Below are positions 15,013-22,912 of a stretch of DNA of 39,699 nt, piece after piece. Origin of the DNA: Smithellaceae bacterium (GTDB lineage: Bacteria; Desulfobacterota; Syntrophia; Syntrophales; Smithellaceae); assembly GCA_028693285.1 (NCBI GenBank), contig JAQUVQ010000020.1:1-39699 (forward strand), read 5' to 3'. The notes below the pieces were generated by a model, which searched no databases, was not told the origin of the DNA, and saw nothing but the letters and a program-made list of their open reading frames with translations. The translations under genes were made by a program, and so were the position numbers. How positions within the stretch are numbered: position 1 is the first letter of the stretch; the number at the start of each line of letters is the position of its first letter.

Positions 15013-15756
15013 ATGAAGGTGGTTTATTCGGAGGAATACAAACAGGTTTACTCGTATGACCCCGCATCCAACCCCGGAAGGATCGAATCCATCGAATTCG
15101 CGCTGGCGGGGAAAGTGGACTACGTGGAGCCGCGGCCCGCCACGGAAGAAGAGATCCGCGCCGTGCACACGCCGAATCACATCGCACAGGTCCGGCGCGA
15201 GGGCGTTTACGACATCGCCGCGCTTGCCGCGGGCGGCGCGATCAGGGCCGCGGAAATCGGACGGTCCGAGCCTTGCTTTGCCGTGATCCGTCCTCCGGGG
15301 CATCATGCCTCGTCCGACAGCGCCTGGGGGTTCTGCTACTTCAACAACATGGCCATCGCCCTGACCTCGCTCAAACGGCAAAATAAACTGCAAAAAGCCT
15401 TTATTCTGGATTTCGACCTGCATGTAGGCGACGGCAACATCAATATTCTCGGCAAGACAGGGTATGTGACCATCCTCAATCCCGGCGGACTGGACCGCAA
15501 TGAGTACCTGAAAACCGTCGCGAACGCTCTGGAAAAAACCGACGCGGACATGATCGCCATTTCAGCCGGGTTTGACAATCACGAAGCCGACTGGGGAGGG
15601 CTTTTGGCGACGGAGGACTACACGACCATGGGAAGGCTGGTGCGTGAAGCGGCCCTTCGCAATCAGGGCGGCTGCTTCGGCATTCTCGAAGGCGGCTACA
15701 ATCATGCCGTCCTTGGGAAAAACGTCCTGGCATTCATTGAAGGTCTGAGCGGCTGA
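15013..15756 (+). CDS. Histone-deacetylase-like amidohydrolase
   Basis: A 247-residue zinc-dependent deacetylase of the arginase/HDAC fold. Visible active-site blocks are VIRPPGHHASSDSAWGFCYF (His-His pair), FNNMAIAL, the metal-binding DFDLHVGDGN and the second Asp in ISAGFDNHEADWGG, ending with GILEGGYN. Substrates of bacterial members include acetylpolyamines and acyl-lysine; which applies is unknown. The start is placed at ATG 15013 because GAAAGGAGG lies 7 bases upstream; an ATG at 14995 overlapping the previous gene lacks such a site. The protein is shorter than the second HDAC at 33725-35035 and lacks its zinc ribbon. Confidence 0.9.
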   Translation: MKVVYSEEYKQVYSYDPASNPGRIESIEFALAGKVDYVEPRPATEEEIRAVHTPNHIAQVRREGVYDIAALAAGGAIRAAEIGRSEPCFAVIRPPGHHASSDSAWGFCYFNNMAIALTSLKRQNKLQKAFILDFDLHVGDGNINILGKTGYVTILNPGGLDRNEYLKTVANALEKTDADMIAISAGFDNHEADWGGLLATEDYTTMGRLVREAALRNQGGCFGILEGGYNHAVLGKNVLAFIEGLSG

Positions 15757-15775
15757 CTTTGTTGTCATTATTCCT

Positions 15776-15804
15776 TTGACACAAAAGCTGCAATCTCTTA
15801 TACT
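15776..15804 (+). promoter_or_regulatory. Promoter of the DUF819-aminotransferase-VOC operon
   Basis: TTGACA (15776-15781), 17 bases, TATACT (15799-15804), close to consensus. Transcription starting near 15811 excludes any upstream start codon for DUF819 and separates this unit from the HDAC gene. Confidence 0.72.
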
Positions 15805-15844
15805 TCGACTCAAATTCTACAGTATTCATGAAACTTATCGGGAC

Positions 15845-16996
15845 ATGATGACCATTATCGCGCTGGTAATCTTTTATCTTTTATTTCCTGTGTTTGCCGT
15901 TTATATGGCCAGGAAAAATGCTGTCTGCAGCAAACTCGGCGCCGTCGTGATCTGTTACATTTGCGGAATCGTCATCGGCAATGTCGGAGTGCTTCCCGCG
16001 AATCTTGGTTCCATTCAAAATCCCCTGATGCTGATTACAATCAGCCTGGCTCTGCCGCTGATGTTTTTCTCCATTGACGTACGCCGCTGGAGCAGACTTG
16101 CCGGCAAGTCGCTCCTTTCCTTCGGCTTGCAGACCCTGGCGATACTGATGGTGGCCGTTTTGGGTTTTTTTATTTTCCACGGCCGGGTGGGTGAAGAAAC
16201 ATGGAAACTGGCCGGCATGTTTGTGGGGCTTTATACGGGCGGCACGGTGAACCTGGGCGCCATCGCCACGGCACTGCGCACGGATTCGACCCTGTACCTG
16301 GCCGCTCACACATCCGACGTTGTCGTATCCTCGGTCTATTTGCTTTTTCTGATGACCGTCGGGCAGCGGATTTTGCTCAAATTTTTACCCGCTTTCCGGC
16401 CGGCCGGCTTTGCGTCGCCTGACGAAAATCCGGATTTCGATTCTTATGCCGGCATTTTTGAAAAGAAAACATTTGTTCCGCTCCTGGGCGCTTTGGGAAT
16501 TTCCCTGCTCATTTTTATGGCGGGAGGCTTGTTTTTTCTTGTGTGGCATGAGGACATTGCTTTTGTCGCGGCCATCCTTGCCATATGCACGCTGGGGATC
16601 GCTTTTTCGTTTGTTCCCCGAGTCCGGAATATAAAAATGACCTATCAGGCAGGCAATTATTTCATTCTGATCTTCTGTCTTGTGGTAAGCTCCATGGCGG
16701 ACTTCAACCGTCTTGTGTCCACTGCTCCGATCATGCTGGTTTATGTCACATTCACCATATTGGTCTGTCTTGCGCTGCATGTGGCATTGGCGAAAATATT
16801 CAGGATCGACGCGGACACCGTGATCATCACCTCCGTTGCGGGAATTTGCTCGCCTCCGCTCGTTCCGATGGTCGCCTCGGCTTTGAAGAACAAGGAAATC
16901 GTGCTTTCCGGGGTCATCACCGGCATCATCGGCTGGGTCATCGGAACCTACCTCGGAATATCGCTGTCTTATATTTTGCGCGGAATAGGCGCTTAA
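15845..16996 (+). CDS. DUF819 family multipass membrane protein
   Basis: A hydrophobic protein of about 383 residues with roughly ten membrane segments, beginning MMTIIALVIFYLLFPVFAVY. It resembles the DUF819 (YjcL) family, thought to be transporters but without a proven substrate. Glycine-rich stretches typical of the family are ICGIVIGNVGVLPANLGSI, GLYTGGTVNLGAIATALRTD and, late, SVAGICSPPLVPMVASALKN. The start is ATG 15845 or the adjacent ATG 15848, because the promoter at 15776-15804 lies inside the longer open frame. It precedes an aminotransferase by 28 bases, so import of an amino acid or amine is a reasonable inference. Confidence 0.85.
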   Translation: MMTIIALVIFYLLFPVFAVYMARKNAVCSKLGAVVICYICGIVIGNVGVLPANLGSIQNPLMLITISLALPLMFFSIDVRRWSRLAGKSLLSFGLQTLAILMVAVLGFFIFHGRVGEETWKLAGMFVGLYTGGTVNLGAIATALRTDSTLYLAAHTSDVVVSSVYLLFLMTVGQRILLKFLPAFRPAGFASPDENPDFDSYAGIFEKKTFVPLLGALGISLLIFMAGGLFFLVWHEDIAFVAAILAICTLGIAFSFVPRVRNIKMTYQAGNYFILIFCLVVSSMADFNRLVSTAPIMLVYVTFTILVCLALHVALAKIFRIDADTVIITSVAGICSPPLVPMVASALKNKEIVLSGVITGIIGWVIGTYLGISLSYILRGIGA

Positions 16997-17024
16997 TCGG
17001 TATATTTTATGATGGGAGGCTACA

Positions 17025-18263
17025 ATGAAGCTTTATAAGTTCACTGAATCGTACCGGCTTTTCGAGGAAGCGCAGCAATACGTTCCCAACGGCATTTACG
17101 GCCCCCGCACCCCGGCCTTTCTCACCTTCGGGTCCTATCCCGCCTTTATTCGGCGCGGAGAGGGATGCCGGATCTGGGATGTGGACGGAAACGAATACAT
17201 CGATTACATGTGTTCATTCGGGACCAATCTTCTGGGGTTGAAGCACCCGAAGATCGACGCGGCGGCGAAAAAACAGTGGGAAAATGCGGACTGCTTCACG
17301 CTTCCGTCCGATCTGTGGCTTCCGCTGGCGAAAAAAATCGCAGGAACGATCCATGGCGCGGACTGGTGCGTTTTCGGAAAAAACGGCTCCGATGTGACGT
17401 CGTACGCAATCACGCTGGCCCGGATTTTCACCGGGAAGCAGGACATTCTGCTGGCGCACGGGTCTTACCACGGATCCCACTTCTGGTGTCAGCCCCACGG
17501 CCAGGGGGTTCCGGAAGAATGGAAGACGCACGTCCATTACTTTGAATACAACAACGCCAAAGACCTGGAGCGCGTTGTCTCGGAGCACGAAGGCGCCGTT
17601 GCCGGCATCATGCTGACGCCGCACCGGCACGATTCCATGAGGGACCAGGAGCTGCCGGCAAAGGAATTCGTGGACGCCGTCAACGCCCTGGCGAAAAAGC
17701 ACCGGTTTCTGATCCTTGTCGATGATGTCCGCTGCGGTTTCCGCCTTGAACTGGCGGGAAGCTCCATGCATTACGGATTCAACGCCGATATCCAGTGCTT
17801 CGGCAAGGCGATGGCCAACGGATACGCTATTTCCGTGGCGGCCGCGCGCAAAGAAATGATGGATGCGGCGAAAACCATTTTTTTTACCGGCACACATTAC
17901 TTCTCGGGCGTTCCCTTTGCCGCGGCGCTGGCCTGCATCGACGAGATTCAGGCTTCAGGCGCCATCGAGTACATTCGCAAAACGGGGACGCAGCTCATGG
18001 ACGGCCTTCGCCAGGCCGCGAACGCGGCGGGCCTGCAGGTCAGCGTCACCGGTCCCCCGGCCATGCCCTACATGACCTTTGCCGACGATCCCCTTTTTGA
18101 AAAAAACCGGTTTTTCTGCGGTGAGGCGGCCCGCCGCGGCATCTTTTTCCATCCGCACCACAACTGGTTTGTCTGCGCGGCCATGACGGAATCGGATATT
18201 CTCAGGACCATTGATGTGGCCTCCGAGTGTTTCAAACTTGCAAAAGAAAAGTTTGGAGGCTGA
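17025..18263 (+). CDS. Class III PLP-dependent aminotransferase, glutamate-1-semialdehyde-aminomutase-like
   Basis: The 412-residue protein has the fold-type I class III layout: IWDVDGNEYIDYMCSFGTNL near residue 50, NGSDVTSYAITLARIFTG near 120, YHGSHFW near 150, the PLP-ring Asp in LILVDDVRCGFRLE near 235 and the Schiff-base Lys in CFGKAMANGYAISV near 265, then THYFSGVPFAAALACIDEI near 290. The general shape is that of HemL, but HemL normally has DEVMTGFR and a conserved GTFSGNP loop, so I think this is a paralogue with a different substrate. GGGAGG precedes the ATG. It lies between DUF819 and a VOC gene. Confidence 0.85.
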   Translation: MKLYKFTESYRLFEEAQQYVPNGIYGPRTPAFLTFGSYPAFIRRGEGCRIWDVDGNEYIDYMCSFGTNLLGLKHPKIDAAAKKQWENADCFTLPSDLWLPLAKKIAGTIHGADWCVFGKNGSDVTSYAITLARIFTGKQDILLAHGSYHGSHFWCQPHGQGVPEEWKTHVHYFEYNNAKDLERVVSEHEGAVAGIMLTPHRHDSMRDQELPAKEFVDAVNALAKKHRFLILVDDVRCGFRLELAGSSMHYGFNADIQCFGKAMANGYAISVAAARKEMMDAAKTIFFTGTHYFSGVPFAAALACIDEIQASGAIEYIRKTGTQLMDGLRQAANAAGLQVSVTGPPAMPYMTFADDPLFEKNRFFCGEAARRGIFFHPHHNWFVCAAMTESDILRTIDVASECFKLAKEKFGG

Positions 18264-18264
18264 T

Positions 18265-18657
18265 ATGAAATGGTATCATGTCGGAATCAAAGCCGCCAAA
18301 AGTGAGGCATCCGTCCGATTTTACCGGGACATTCTGGGTCTGGAAGTGATCGATCGGGTGGAAATCTGGGGAAAACAATTCAATTTCGTGGGAAATGACA
18401 CCATTTCCATCGAGATTGAGCAGGCCAATCCCGGCGACACCCCATCAGATCCTTCTTCCATGACCGGTCTCAATCATTTCAGCCTGGTCGTGGACGATAT
18501 TCATGCATTAGTGGAGCAAGCCCGCAAAAAAGGCGCCGGCGTCCTGATGGATCCGTTTCATCCCCGGCCGGACCGCCTCACGACCTTTATCCGGGATCCC
18601 GACGGTGTGATGATCCAGCTGATTCAATTTGTTTCAAAAGACCCGGCCGGAGGGTAA
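18265..18657 (+). CDS. VOC (glyoxalase/dioxygenase-fold) family protein
   Basis: A 130-residue protein with two beta-alpha-beta-beta-beta units. It opens MKWYHVGIKAAKSEASVRFY with the metal-ligand His5, then RDILGLEVIDR; the second half holds LNHFSLVVDDIHALVEQARK, another His ligand, and ends FIRDPDGVMIQLIQ with the Glu position replaced by Gln. The family includes glyoxalase I, epimerases and ring-cleavage enzymes; no specific function can be assigned. The start at 18265 uses the GGAGG near 18255 and follows the aminotransferase stop directly (1-base gap), so they are translationally coupled. Confidence 0.85.
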   Translation: MKWYHVGIKAAKSEASVRFYRDILGLEVIDRVEIWGKQFNFVGNDTISIEIEQANPGDTPSDPSSMTGLNHFSLVVDDIHALVEQARKKGAGVLMDPFHPRPDRLTTFIRDPDGVMIQLIQFVSKDPAGG

Positions 18658-18708
18658 ACCGGGAAGGATCAGGCGTTTTTCGGTGATAAATATAAATGAA
18701 AAATTATA

Positions 18709-18737
18709 TTGACATACATTAAGTGATTGATTATAGA
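18709..18737 (+). promoter_or_regulatory. Promoter of the OmpA-family gene
   Basis: TTGACA (18709-18714), 17 bases, TATAGA (18732-18737). The start near 18744 leaves a 5' leader of about 120 AT-rich bases before the ATG, in which I see no further motif besides the AAGGAG ribosome site. Confidence 0.7.
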
Positions 18738-18864
18738 AGCATTGGTCACAATGTGTCAGTAAATTCGAAAGTTTTTAATTGTTTGTTTGGAATAAGGGCG
18801 GGTTGGCCTGATTAAACAAAGTTCGAGTGCAATTCAAAATACGTTTATTTTAAGGAGAAAGATT

Positions 18865-19959
18865 ATGAAAAAATTCGCTTCATTGGTTGTTGTCCTGCTG
18901 GTGATGTTGCTGGTCTCCGCAGGCAACGCGCAGGTGAGGTCCGGGTCTTTTACGGTTGCGCCGACCTTGGGCATGTATGTGTTTGAAGGCAACGAAGACA
19001 TGGATAGGGCAATGCCGCTGGTCGGGATGCGCCTTGGCTACAATTTCAACAAATATCTCGGCGTCGAAGGTTTTGTCCATTATGCCAAGACAGATAACAA
19101 CGCCTGGTCTCCCAAGCAGAATGTGGATTTCACGGGATACGGCGCAGAGGTTATTTTCAATCTTCTGCCGAATCAGGCGCTGGTGCCTTTCCTGGCGGCC
19201 GGTGTTGGCGGCGTTCACTATTCCTACGGTGTATTCGAGGATGATTCAGATTACGGGACCGACAATTACAAAAAAGACAAGCTGGCTTTTGATTATGGCT
19301 ACGGTTTGAAGTGGTTCCTGTCGGATTGGTTCGCGCTTCGCCTTGACATTCGCCATGTGCTGCCGATCGAAAAGCTTCACAACAACATGCTCGTATCTCT
19401 CGGTTTGAATTTTGCTTTTGGAGGCGCCAAAAAAGCAGTTGCAACGCCTGTTTCCGCAGCCGAGCCGGTTATGGAAGAAGCAAAACCCCAGGCGGAGGCC
19501 GCACCGGTAGTTGAAGAGGCGAAACCCGCCGTCGCGGCGGCAGCCCCCGTGGTTACCGAGGAAGTCGTGAGACCCCAGCCCAGGACTCAGGTGCGCGAAG
19601 AAGTCGATGAGATGGGAAGAGCTACGCTGGAGGTCCTGTTTGATTTCGACAAGGCCACCATCAAAAAGAATTACACCAAGGATATCGACCACATGGTTGG
19701 TGTCATGAAAGAACATTCTGACGTGAATCTCACCATCGAAGGCCATACGGACAATGTGGGCAAGGCCGAGTACAATAAGAATCTTTCCCAGAAACGCGCG
19801 GAAGCCGTTAAGAATTACATGGTTGAAAAAGGCGGCATTGACGCCCAGCGTCTGAACGCCGTCGGATACGGCCAGGAAAAACCCGTTGCTTCCAACAAGA
19901 CCAAAGCGGGGCGCGCAAAGAATCGCCGCGTGGAAGCGGCCGTCGATTATAAGAAATAG
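18865..19959 (+). CDS. OmpA-family outer membrane protein
   Basis: A 364-residue protein in three parts. A cleavable signal peptide (1-22, KFASLVVVLLVMLLVSAGNA) leads into an eight-stranded barrel (about 25-190) with alternating aromatic strands such as YLGVEGFVHYAKTD and a final LGLNFAFGG. A Pro/Ala/Glu-rich linker (about 195-245) follows. The C-terminal OmpA domain (about 255-360) has VLFDFDKATIKKNY, the peptidoglycan-binding IEGHTDNVGKAEYNKNLSQK, RAEAVKNYMVEKGG and GRAKNRRVEA. It should span the outer membrane and tether it to peptidoglycan. A strong promoter and strong terminator make it a single, probably abundant transcript. Confidence 0.95.
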   Translation: MKKFASLVVVLLVMLLVSAGNAQVRSGSFTVAPTLGMYVFEGNEDMDRAMPLVGMRLGYNFNKYLGVEGFVHYAKTDNNAWSPKQNVDFTGYGAEVIFNLLPNQALVPFLAAGVGGVHYSYGVFEDDSDYGTDNYKKDKLAFDYGYGLKWFLSDWFALRLDIRHVLPIEKLHNNMLVSLGLNFAFGGAKKAVATPVSAAEPVMEEAKPQAEAAPVVEEAKPAVAAAAPVVTEEVVRPQPRTQVREEVDEMGRATLEVLFDFDKATIKKNYTKDIDHMVGVMKEHSDVNLTIEGHTDNVGKAEYNKNLSQKRAEAVKNYMVEKGGIDAQRLNAVGYGQEKPVASNKTKAGRAKNRRVEAAVDYKK

Positions 19960-20004
19960 CAGATGATGAAGTCTTTCGTCTGAAAGGCTTTCGGTTCCAA
20001 TGAG

Positions 20005-20036
20005 GCCCCCCCGGTTTTGCCGGGGGGGCTTTCTTT
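20005..20036 (+). terminator. Intrinsic terminator of the OmpA-family gene
   Basis: GCCCCCCCGG (20005-20014) pairs with CCGGGGGGGC (20020-20029) around a TTTTG loop, followed by TTTCTTTATT. A second GC stem CCGGGT/ACCCGG lies at 20046-20064 without a good T-run. Confidence 0.9.
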
Positions 20037-20102
20037 ATTGGGAAACCGGGTTTGGCGCACCCGGCGGGGGACCATTTTTTTCAGGCTGGATGTGAGAGAT
20101 CC

Positions 20103-20131
20103 TTGATAAATCATCATAAATGTATTAAATT
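20103..20131 (+). promoter_or_regulatory. Candidate promoter of the adhesin-E-like lipoprotein
   Basis: TTGATA (20103-20108), 17 bases, TAAATT (20126-20131), about 95 bases before the ATG. The only AT-rich candidate in this 268-base gap. Confidence 0.4.
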
Positions 20132-20227
20132 TCACAAGCAATTTTATCAGGACCGCTTTCATTGCCGCTCGTGGACGAGGGATGACCGGATTGGCCGGGG
20201 CATGGAAGAATGAAGAAAGGAGCAGAC

Positions 20228-20857
20228 ATGAAAAGGATCCATTTGGTTTTATATTTTTTTCTGATCGTTTTTCTGCTTGCGGGCTGCGCGAAAGGTCCGT
20301 CCGTTACCAAAAAAGAAGAGCCGAAACTCAAAGAAACTCCCCCGGCCCCGGTCGTTGTGAAAAAACCCCCCGTTGCCCCGCCTCCTCCAGCTCCCGCCAT
20401 CGAAAAACTGCCCGAAATTGCGCGAAGCATTCCGGACAGCAAGGTATGGGTGCGCTATGGAAAAACCAAGATGGGAGAAAACTATTACAATAAAACCAAT
20501 ATTACCAGATCCTCCGATGTGGCAACCGTTAACGTTTACAGAGTCGTAACGGATTCTTGCAGGAAGCAGATGGTTGAAGAAGTCAGGAAATACAACCCGA
20601 AGAAATCCATCAAGTATCATTACTACGAACATGATGTCCGCGTGGATGAGATTGATTGCAGGAATCAAAAATGGCGGGTGAAAGAGCTGATCCATTACGA
20701 CGAAAAGGGAAAGGTTCTGGATCATCACACCTACGAAAATGAACCCTGGGAAAAAATTAAATTTGTAACGGATCATCATACGCTGCAGAAAAGCATTTGC
20801 GTCGCCGAGGAAAAGCCCGCCGCAAAAAAGCCCGCAGCAAAGAAGAAAAAGAAGTGA
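20228..20857 (+). CDS. Lipoprotein resembling surface-adhesin protein E
   Basis: A 209-residue protein with a lipoprotein signal: MKRIHLVLYFFLIVFLLAGC, the Cys being lipidated. A Lys/Glu/Pro-rich linker (about 24-65) leads to a compact domain (about 75-190) with KVWVRYGKTKMGENYYN, VNVYRVVT, VDEIDCRNQKWRVKEL and WEKIKFVTDHHTLQKSIC. Trp near the start, a paired Cys layout and WxxI near the end recall the Haemophilus protein E (Adhesin_E) fold; this is a tentative match. The tail is Lys/Ala-rich (AAKKPAAKKKKK). The start at 20228 uses AAAGGAG, preferred over ATG 20210. It ends 8 bases from the convergent U32 gene. Confidence 0.7.
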   Translation: MKRIHLVLYFFLIVFLLAGCAKGPSVTKKEEPKLKETPPAPVVVKKPPVAPPPPAPAIEKLPEIARSIPDSKVWVRYGKTKMGENYYNKTNITRSSDVATVNVYRVVTDSCRKQMVEEVRKYNPKKSIKYHYYEHDVRVDEIDCRNQKWRVKELIHYDEKGKVLDHHTYENEPWEKIKFVTDHHTLQKSICVAEEKPAAKKPAAKKKKK

Positions 20858-20865
20858 TCTGATCG

Positions 20866-22125
20866 TCAGCCGTTTTCAGAAGGTTTGCGCTTTGTCTCTT
20901 CCGTTTTTGCCCCGACGGTTTTTTTCCGAAGCAGAGCGCCGGTCGGCGCCGGGAAGGGAAGGGGAACGCGAATGAGGTTTCCCGCGTGGGCCCGGTCGAT
21001 TGGGCTTCCCCGGTCATCCGTCATCGGCTGGGCGGAGACGGGCAGGGTTTCCTCCATAAGCAGCAATTCCATCTCTTCGCCCGCCTGCAGGAAATTGCGG
21101 ACTTCCATCCGCATTTGTTTCCTGATGCCGTCATAGCCGACCACCATCCCCGCCGGTTCATGCGTCTGAATGTTTTTGACATCCGGACTGGATTCATTGA
21201 TCTTTTCTTCGGCAAAGGCGAATCCGGTCGTGTAGCCCCGGTGAGAGACGGTTTTGAGCTCTTCGATCCACCGCGGATCGCAGCGGTAGGCTTCTTTGTC
21301 ACGGCAAAGGGCGTCAAGCGCCTGCCGGTAGGTTCGGGTCACGACGGCTGCATAATAGGCGGATTTCATTCTTCCCTCAATCTTGACGCCGGCGACGCCG
21401 GTCGCCAGGACCTCGGGCAGATGCTCCAGCAGACATAAATCTTTTGAACTCAAAAGATACGAGAACCGTTCGTCTTCTTCCACCACAATAGGATCTTCCG
21501 GGCGGGTGGATTCCGAAAGCCGGTACTCCCAGCGGCAGGGTTGGGTGCAGTCTCCCTCGTTGGCGCTCCTGCGGTTTCGCCAGGCCGACAGATAACAGCG
21601 TCCGGAATAGGCCATGCACATTGCGCCGTGGATGAAAATCTCCAGCTCCACATCGGGGAGAGCCGAGGCGATTTCCTCCACTTCCCCAAGGGGAAGCTCC
21701 CGTGCGAGAATGATCCGGCTCACGCCCAGGTCACGCCAGAAGCGGACCGCGTCGGCATTGGTGGTGTTGGCTTGTGTGCTGAGATGAAGCGGAATCTGCG
21801 GAACAGTCCTTCGGGCCAGCCGGATCAGGCCCGGGTCGCTGACGATCAGCGCGTCCACCCCCGTTGCGGCCACATCCGGAAGATGCAGCCGGGCTTGCTT
21901 CAGATCGGCATTGCGGGCAAACGTGTTGACGGCGGCATAGACCCGGATGCCTTGAGCGTGCGCTTCGGAAACACCCGAGGCCAGATCCTCCAGCGACATT
22001 TCGGCGGGCGCGCCCCGCAGGCTCAGGCCGGGAACTCCGGCATAGACGGCGTCCGCCCCATACAGCAGGGCGGTGCGCAGTTTCTCCAGGTTGCCGGCGG
22101 GGGCCAGCAGTTCCGGTCGGCGCAT
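20866..22125 (-). CDS. Peptidase U32 family protein (RNA-hydroxylation type)
   Basis: A 419-residue protein beginning RRPELLAPAGNLEKLRTALL, then YGADAVYAGVP, typical of the U32 family. Further marks are LSTQANTTNADAVRFWRDLG near residue 115, IFIHGAMCMAYSGRCYLSAW near 165 and GDCTQPCRWEY near 195. The four Cys (two in the MCMAYSGRC segment, two in GDCTQPC) match the iron-sulfur site known in TrhP/UbiU-like members. Relatives act in prephenate-dependent tRNA uridine hydroxylation (TrhP) or 23S rRNA hydroxylation (RlhA); the 419-residue size fits TrhP. GGAGG precedes the ATG. It is the last gene of the pyr-recO operon, 13 bases after recO. Confidence 0.88.
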   Translation of the reverse strand: MRRPELLAPAGNLEKLRTALLYGADAVYAGVPGLSLRGAPAEMSLEDLASGVSEAHAQGIRVYAAVNTFARNADLKQARLHLPDVAATGVDALIVSDPGLIRLARRTVPQIPLHLSTQANTTNADAVRFWRDLGVSRIILARELPLGEVEEIASALPDVELEIFIHGAMCMAYSGRCYLSAWRNRRSANEGDCTQPCRWEYRLSESTRPEDPIVVEEDERFSYLLSSKDLCLLEHLPEVLATGVAGVKIEGRMKSAYYAAVVTRTYRQALDALCRDKEAYRCDPRWIEELKTVSHRGYTTGFAFAEEKINESSPDVKNIQTHEPAGMVVGYDGIRKQMRMEVRNFLQAGEEMELLLMEETLPVSAQPMTDDRGSPIDRAHAGNLIRVPLPFPAPTGALLRKKTVGAKTEETKRKPSENG

Positions 22126-22138
22126 AAAAAAACCTCCG

Positions 22139-22912
22139 TCAGGGACAGTACCTGCGCACCTGCTCCAGGACTTTCAGAGACTGGACTTCCCTTCCCAGCA
22201 CGTAGGAAATGAAGCCGCAGAGAATACTGCGGGATTCGGATGCAAGACTTTCCGTCATCGAGATCATTTTCATTTTTTCCAGGTCCATGTCTTTTCCCAG
22301 AAGAAGCGTGCGGACGGCGCCTGCGGAGATGCTCTGGTCGTAGCGTTGGGGTCTTGCGCATGCGGTGCAGAAAATGCCGCCTTCCTTCGGGAAAAAGTAG
22401 TAGGGGGAACCGTTGGCCACGGGAGTTTTGCAGCGTACGCAGGCCGCAAGCTCGGGCTCAAAACCGGCGGCTTTCAAAAGGCGCATTTCAAAGAAACGAA
22501 TTATCGGCTCCGATACGTTTTCCCGGGTCAGAAGCGGCAGAAAATCCAGAAGCAATGCAAAGACCCCGTCATTGCGCTTGCCCTCCGGGCTGAAGTGTTC
22601 GGCCAGATCAATAAAATAGGAAGCGGTCAGGGTCTTTTCCAGGTCCATGCGGATGGCGGCAAAGTGATCGAGGATGTCGCAGGCGTCAATAAACGCGAGC
22701 GAGTCACGGTTTCGGCGGGAAAAAATGATCTGCGTCAGGGAGAAGGGTTCAAAGACGTTGGCGAACCGTTTTCGGCTGCGTTTGGCGCCCTTGGCAATAC
22801 CTTTGATCTTGCCGAACTCACGGGTGTAAAACGTGACGATCAAATCCGATTCCCCGTACTGAAGGCTTCGCAGGACAAAGCCGGCGGTCTTATGGGTTTC
22901 CCGGGCGCTCAC
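22139..22912 (-). CDS. recO: DNA repair protein RecO
   Basis: RecO helps load RecA on single-stranded DNA in the RecFOR pathway. The 257 residues begin with the OB fold (THKTAGFVLRSLQYGESDLI, then GKIKGIAKGAKRSRKRFANV near 40), followed by the helical domain and a zinc site CVRC near 155 and CTAC near 185. The start is GTG at 22910-22912, which overlaps the pyrC stop as GTGA and gives the usual length; the frame is open far upstream but that part is only the shadow of pyrC. The start therefore depends on the overlap, not on a ribosome site. Confidence 0.92.
   Translation of the reverse strand: MSARETHKTAGFVLRSLQYGESDLIVTFYTREFGKIKGIAKGAKRSRKRFANVFEPFSLTQIIFSRRNRDSLAFIDACDILDHFAAIRMDLEKTLTASYFIDLAEHFSPEGKRNDGVFALLLDFLPLLTRENVSEPIIRFFEMRLLKAAGFEPELAACVRCKTPVANGSPYYFFPKEGGIFCTACARPQRYDQSISAGAVRTLLLGKDMDLEKMKMISMTESLASESRSILCGFISYVLGREVQSLKVLEQVRRYCP

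Noticed and set aside
15776..15844. Longer start for the DUF819 protein
   Set aside because: A consensus promoter lies in this stretch, so it would not be transcribed as coding sequence.
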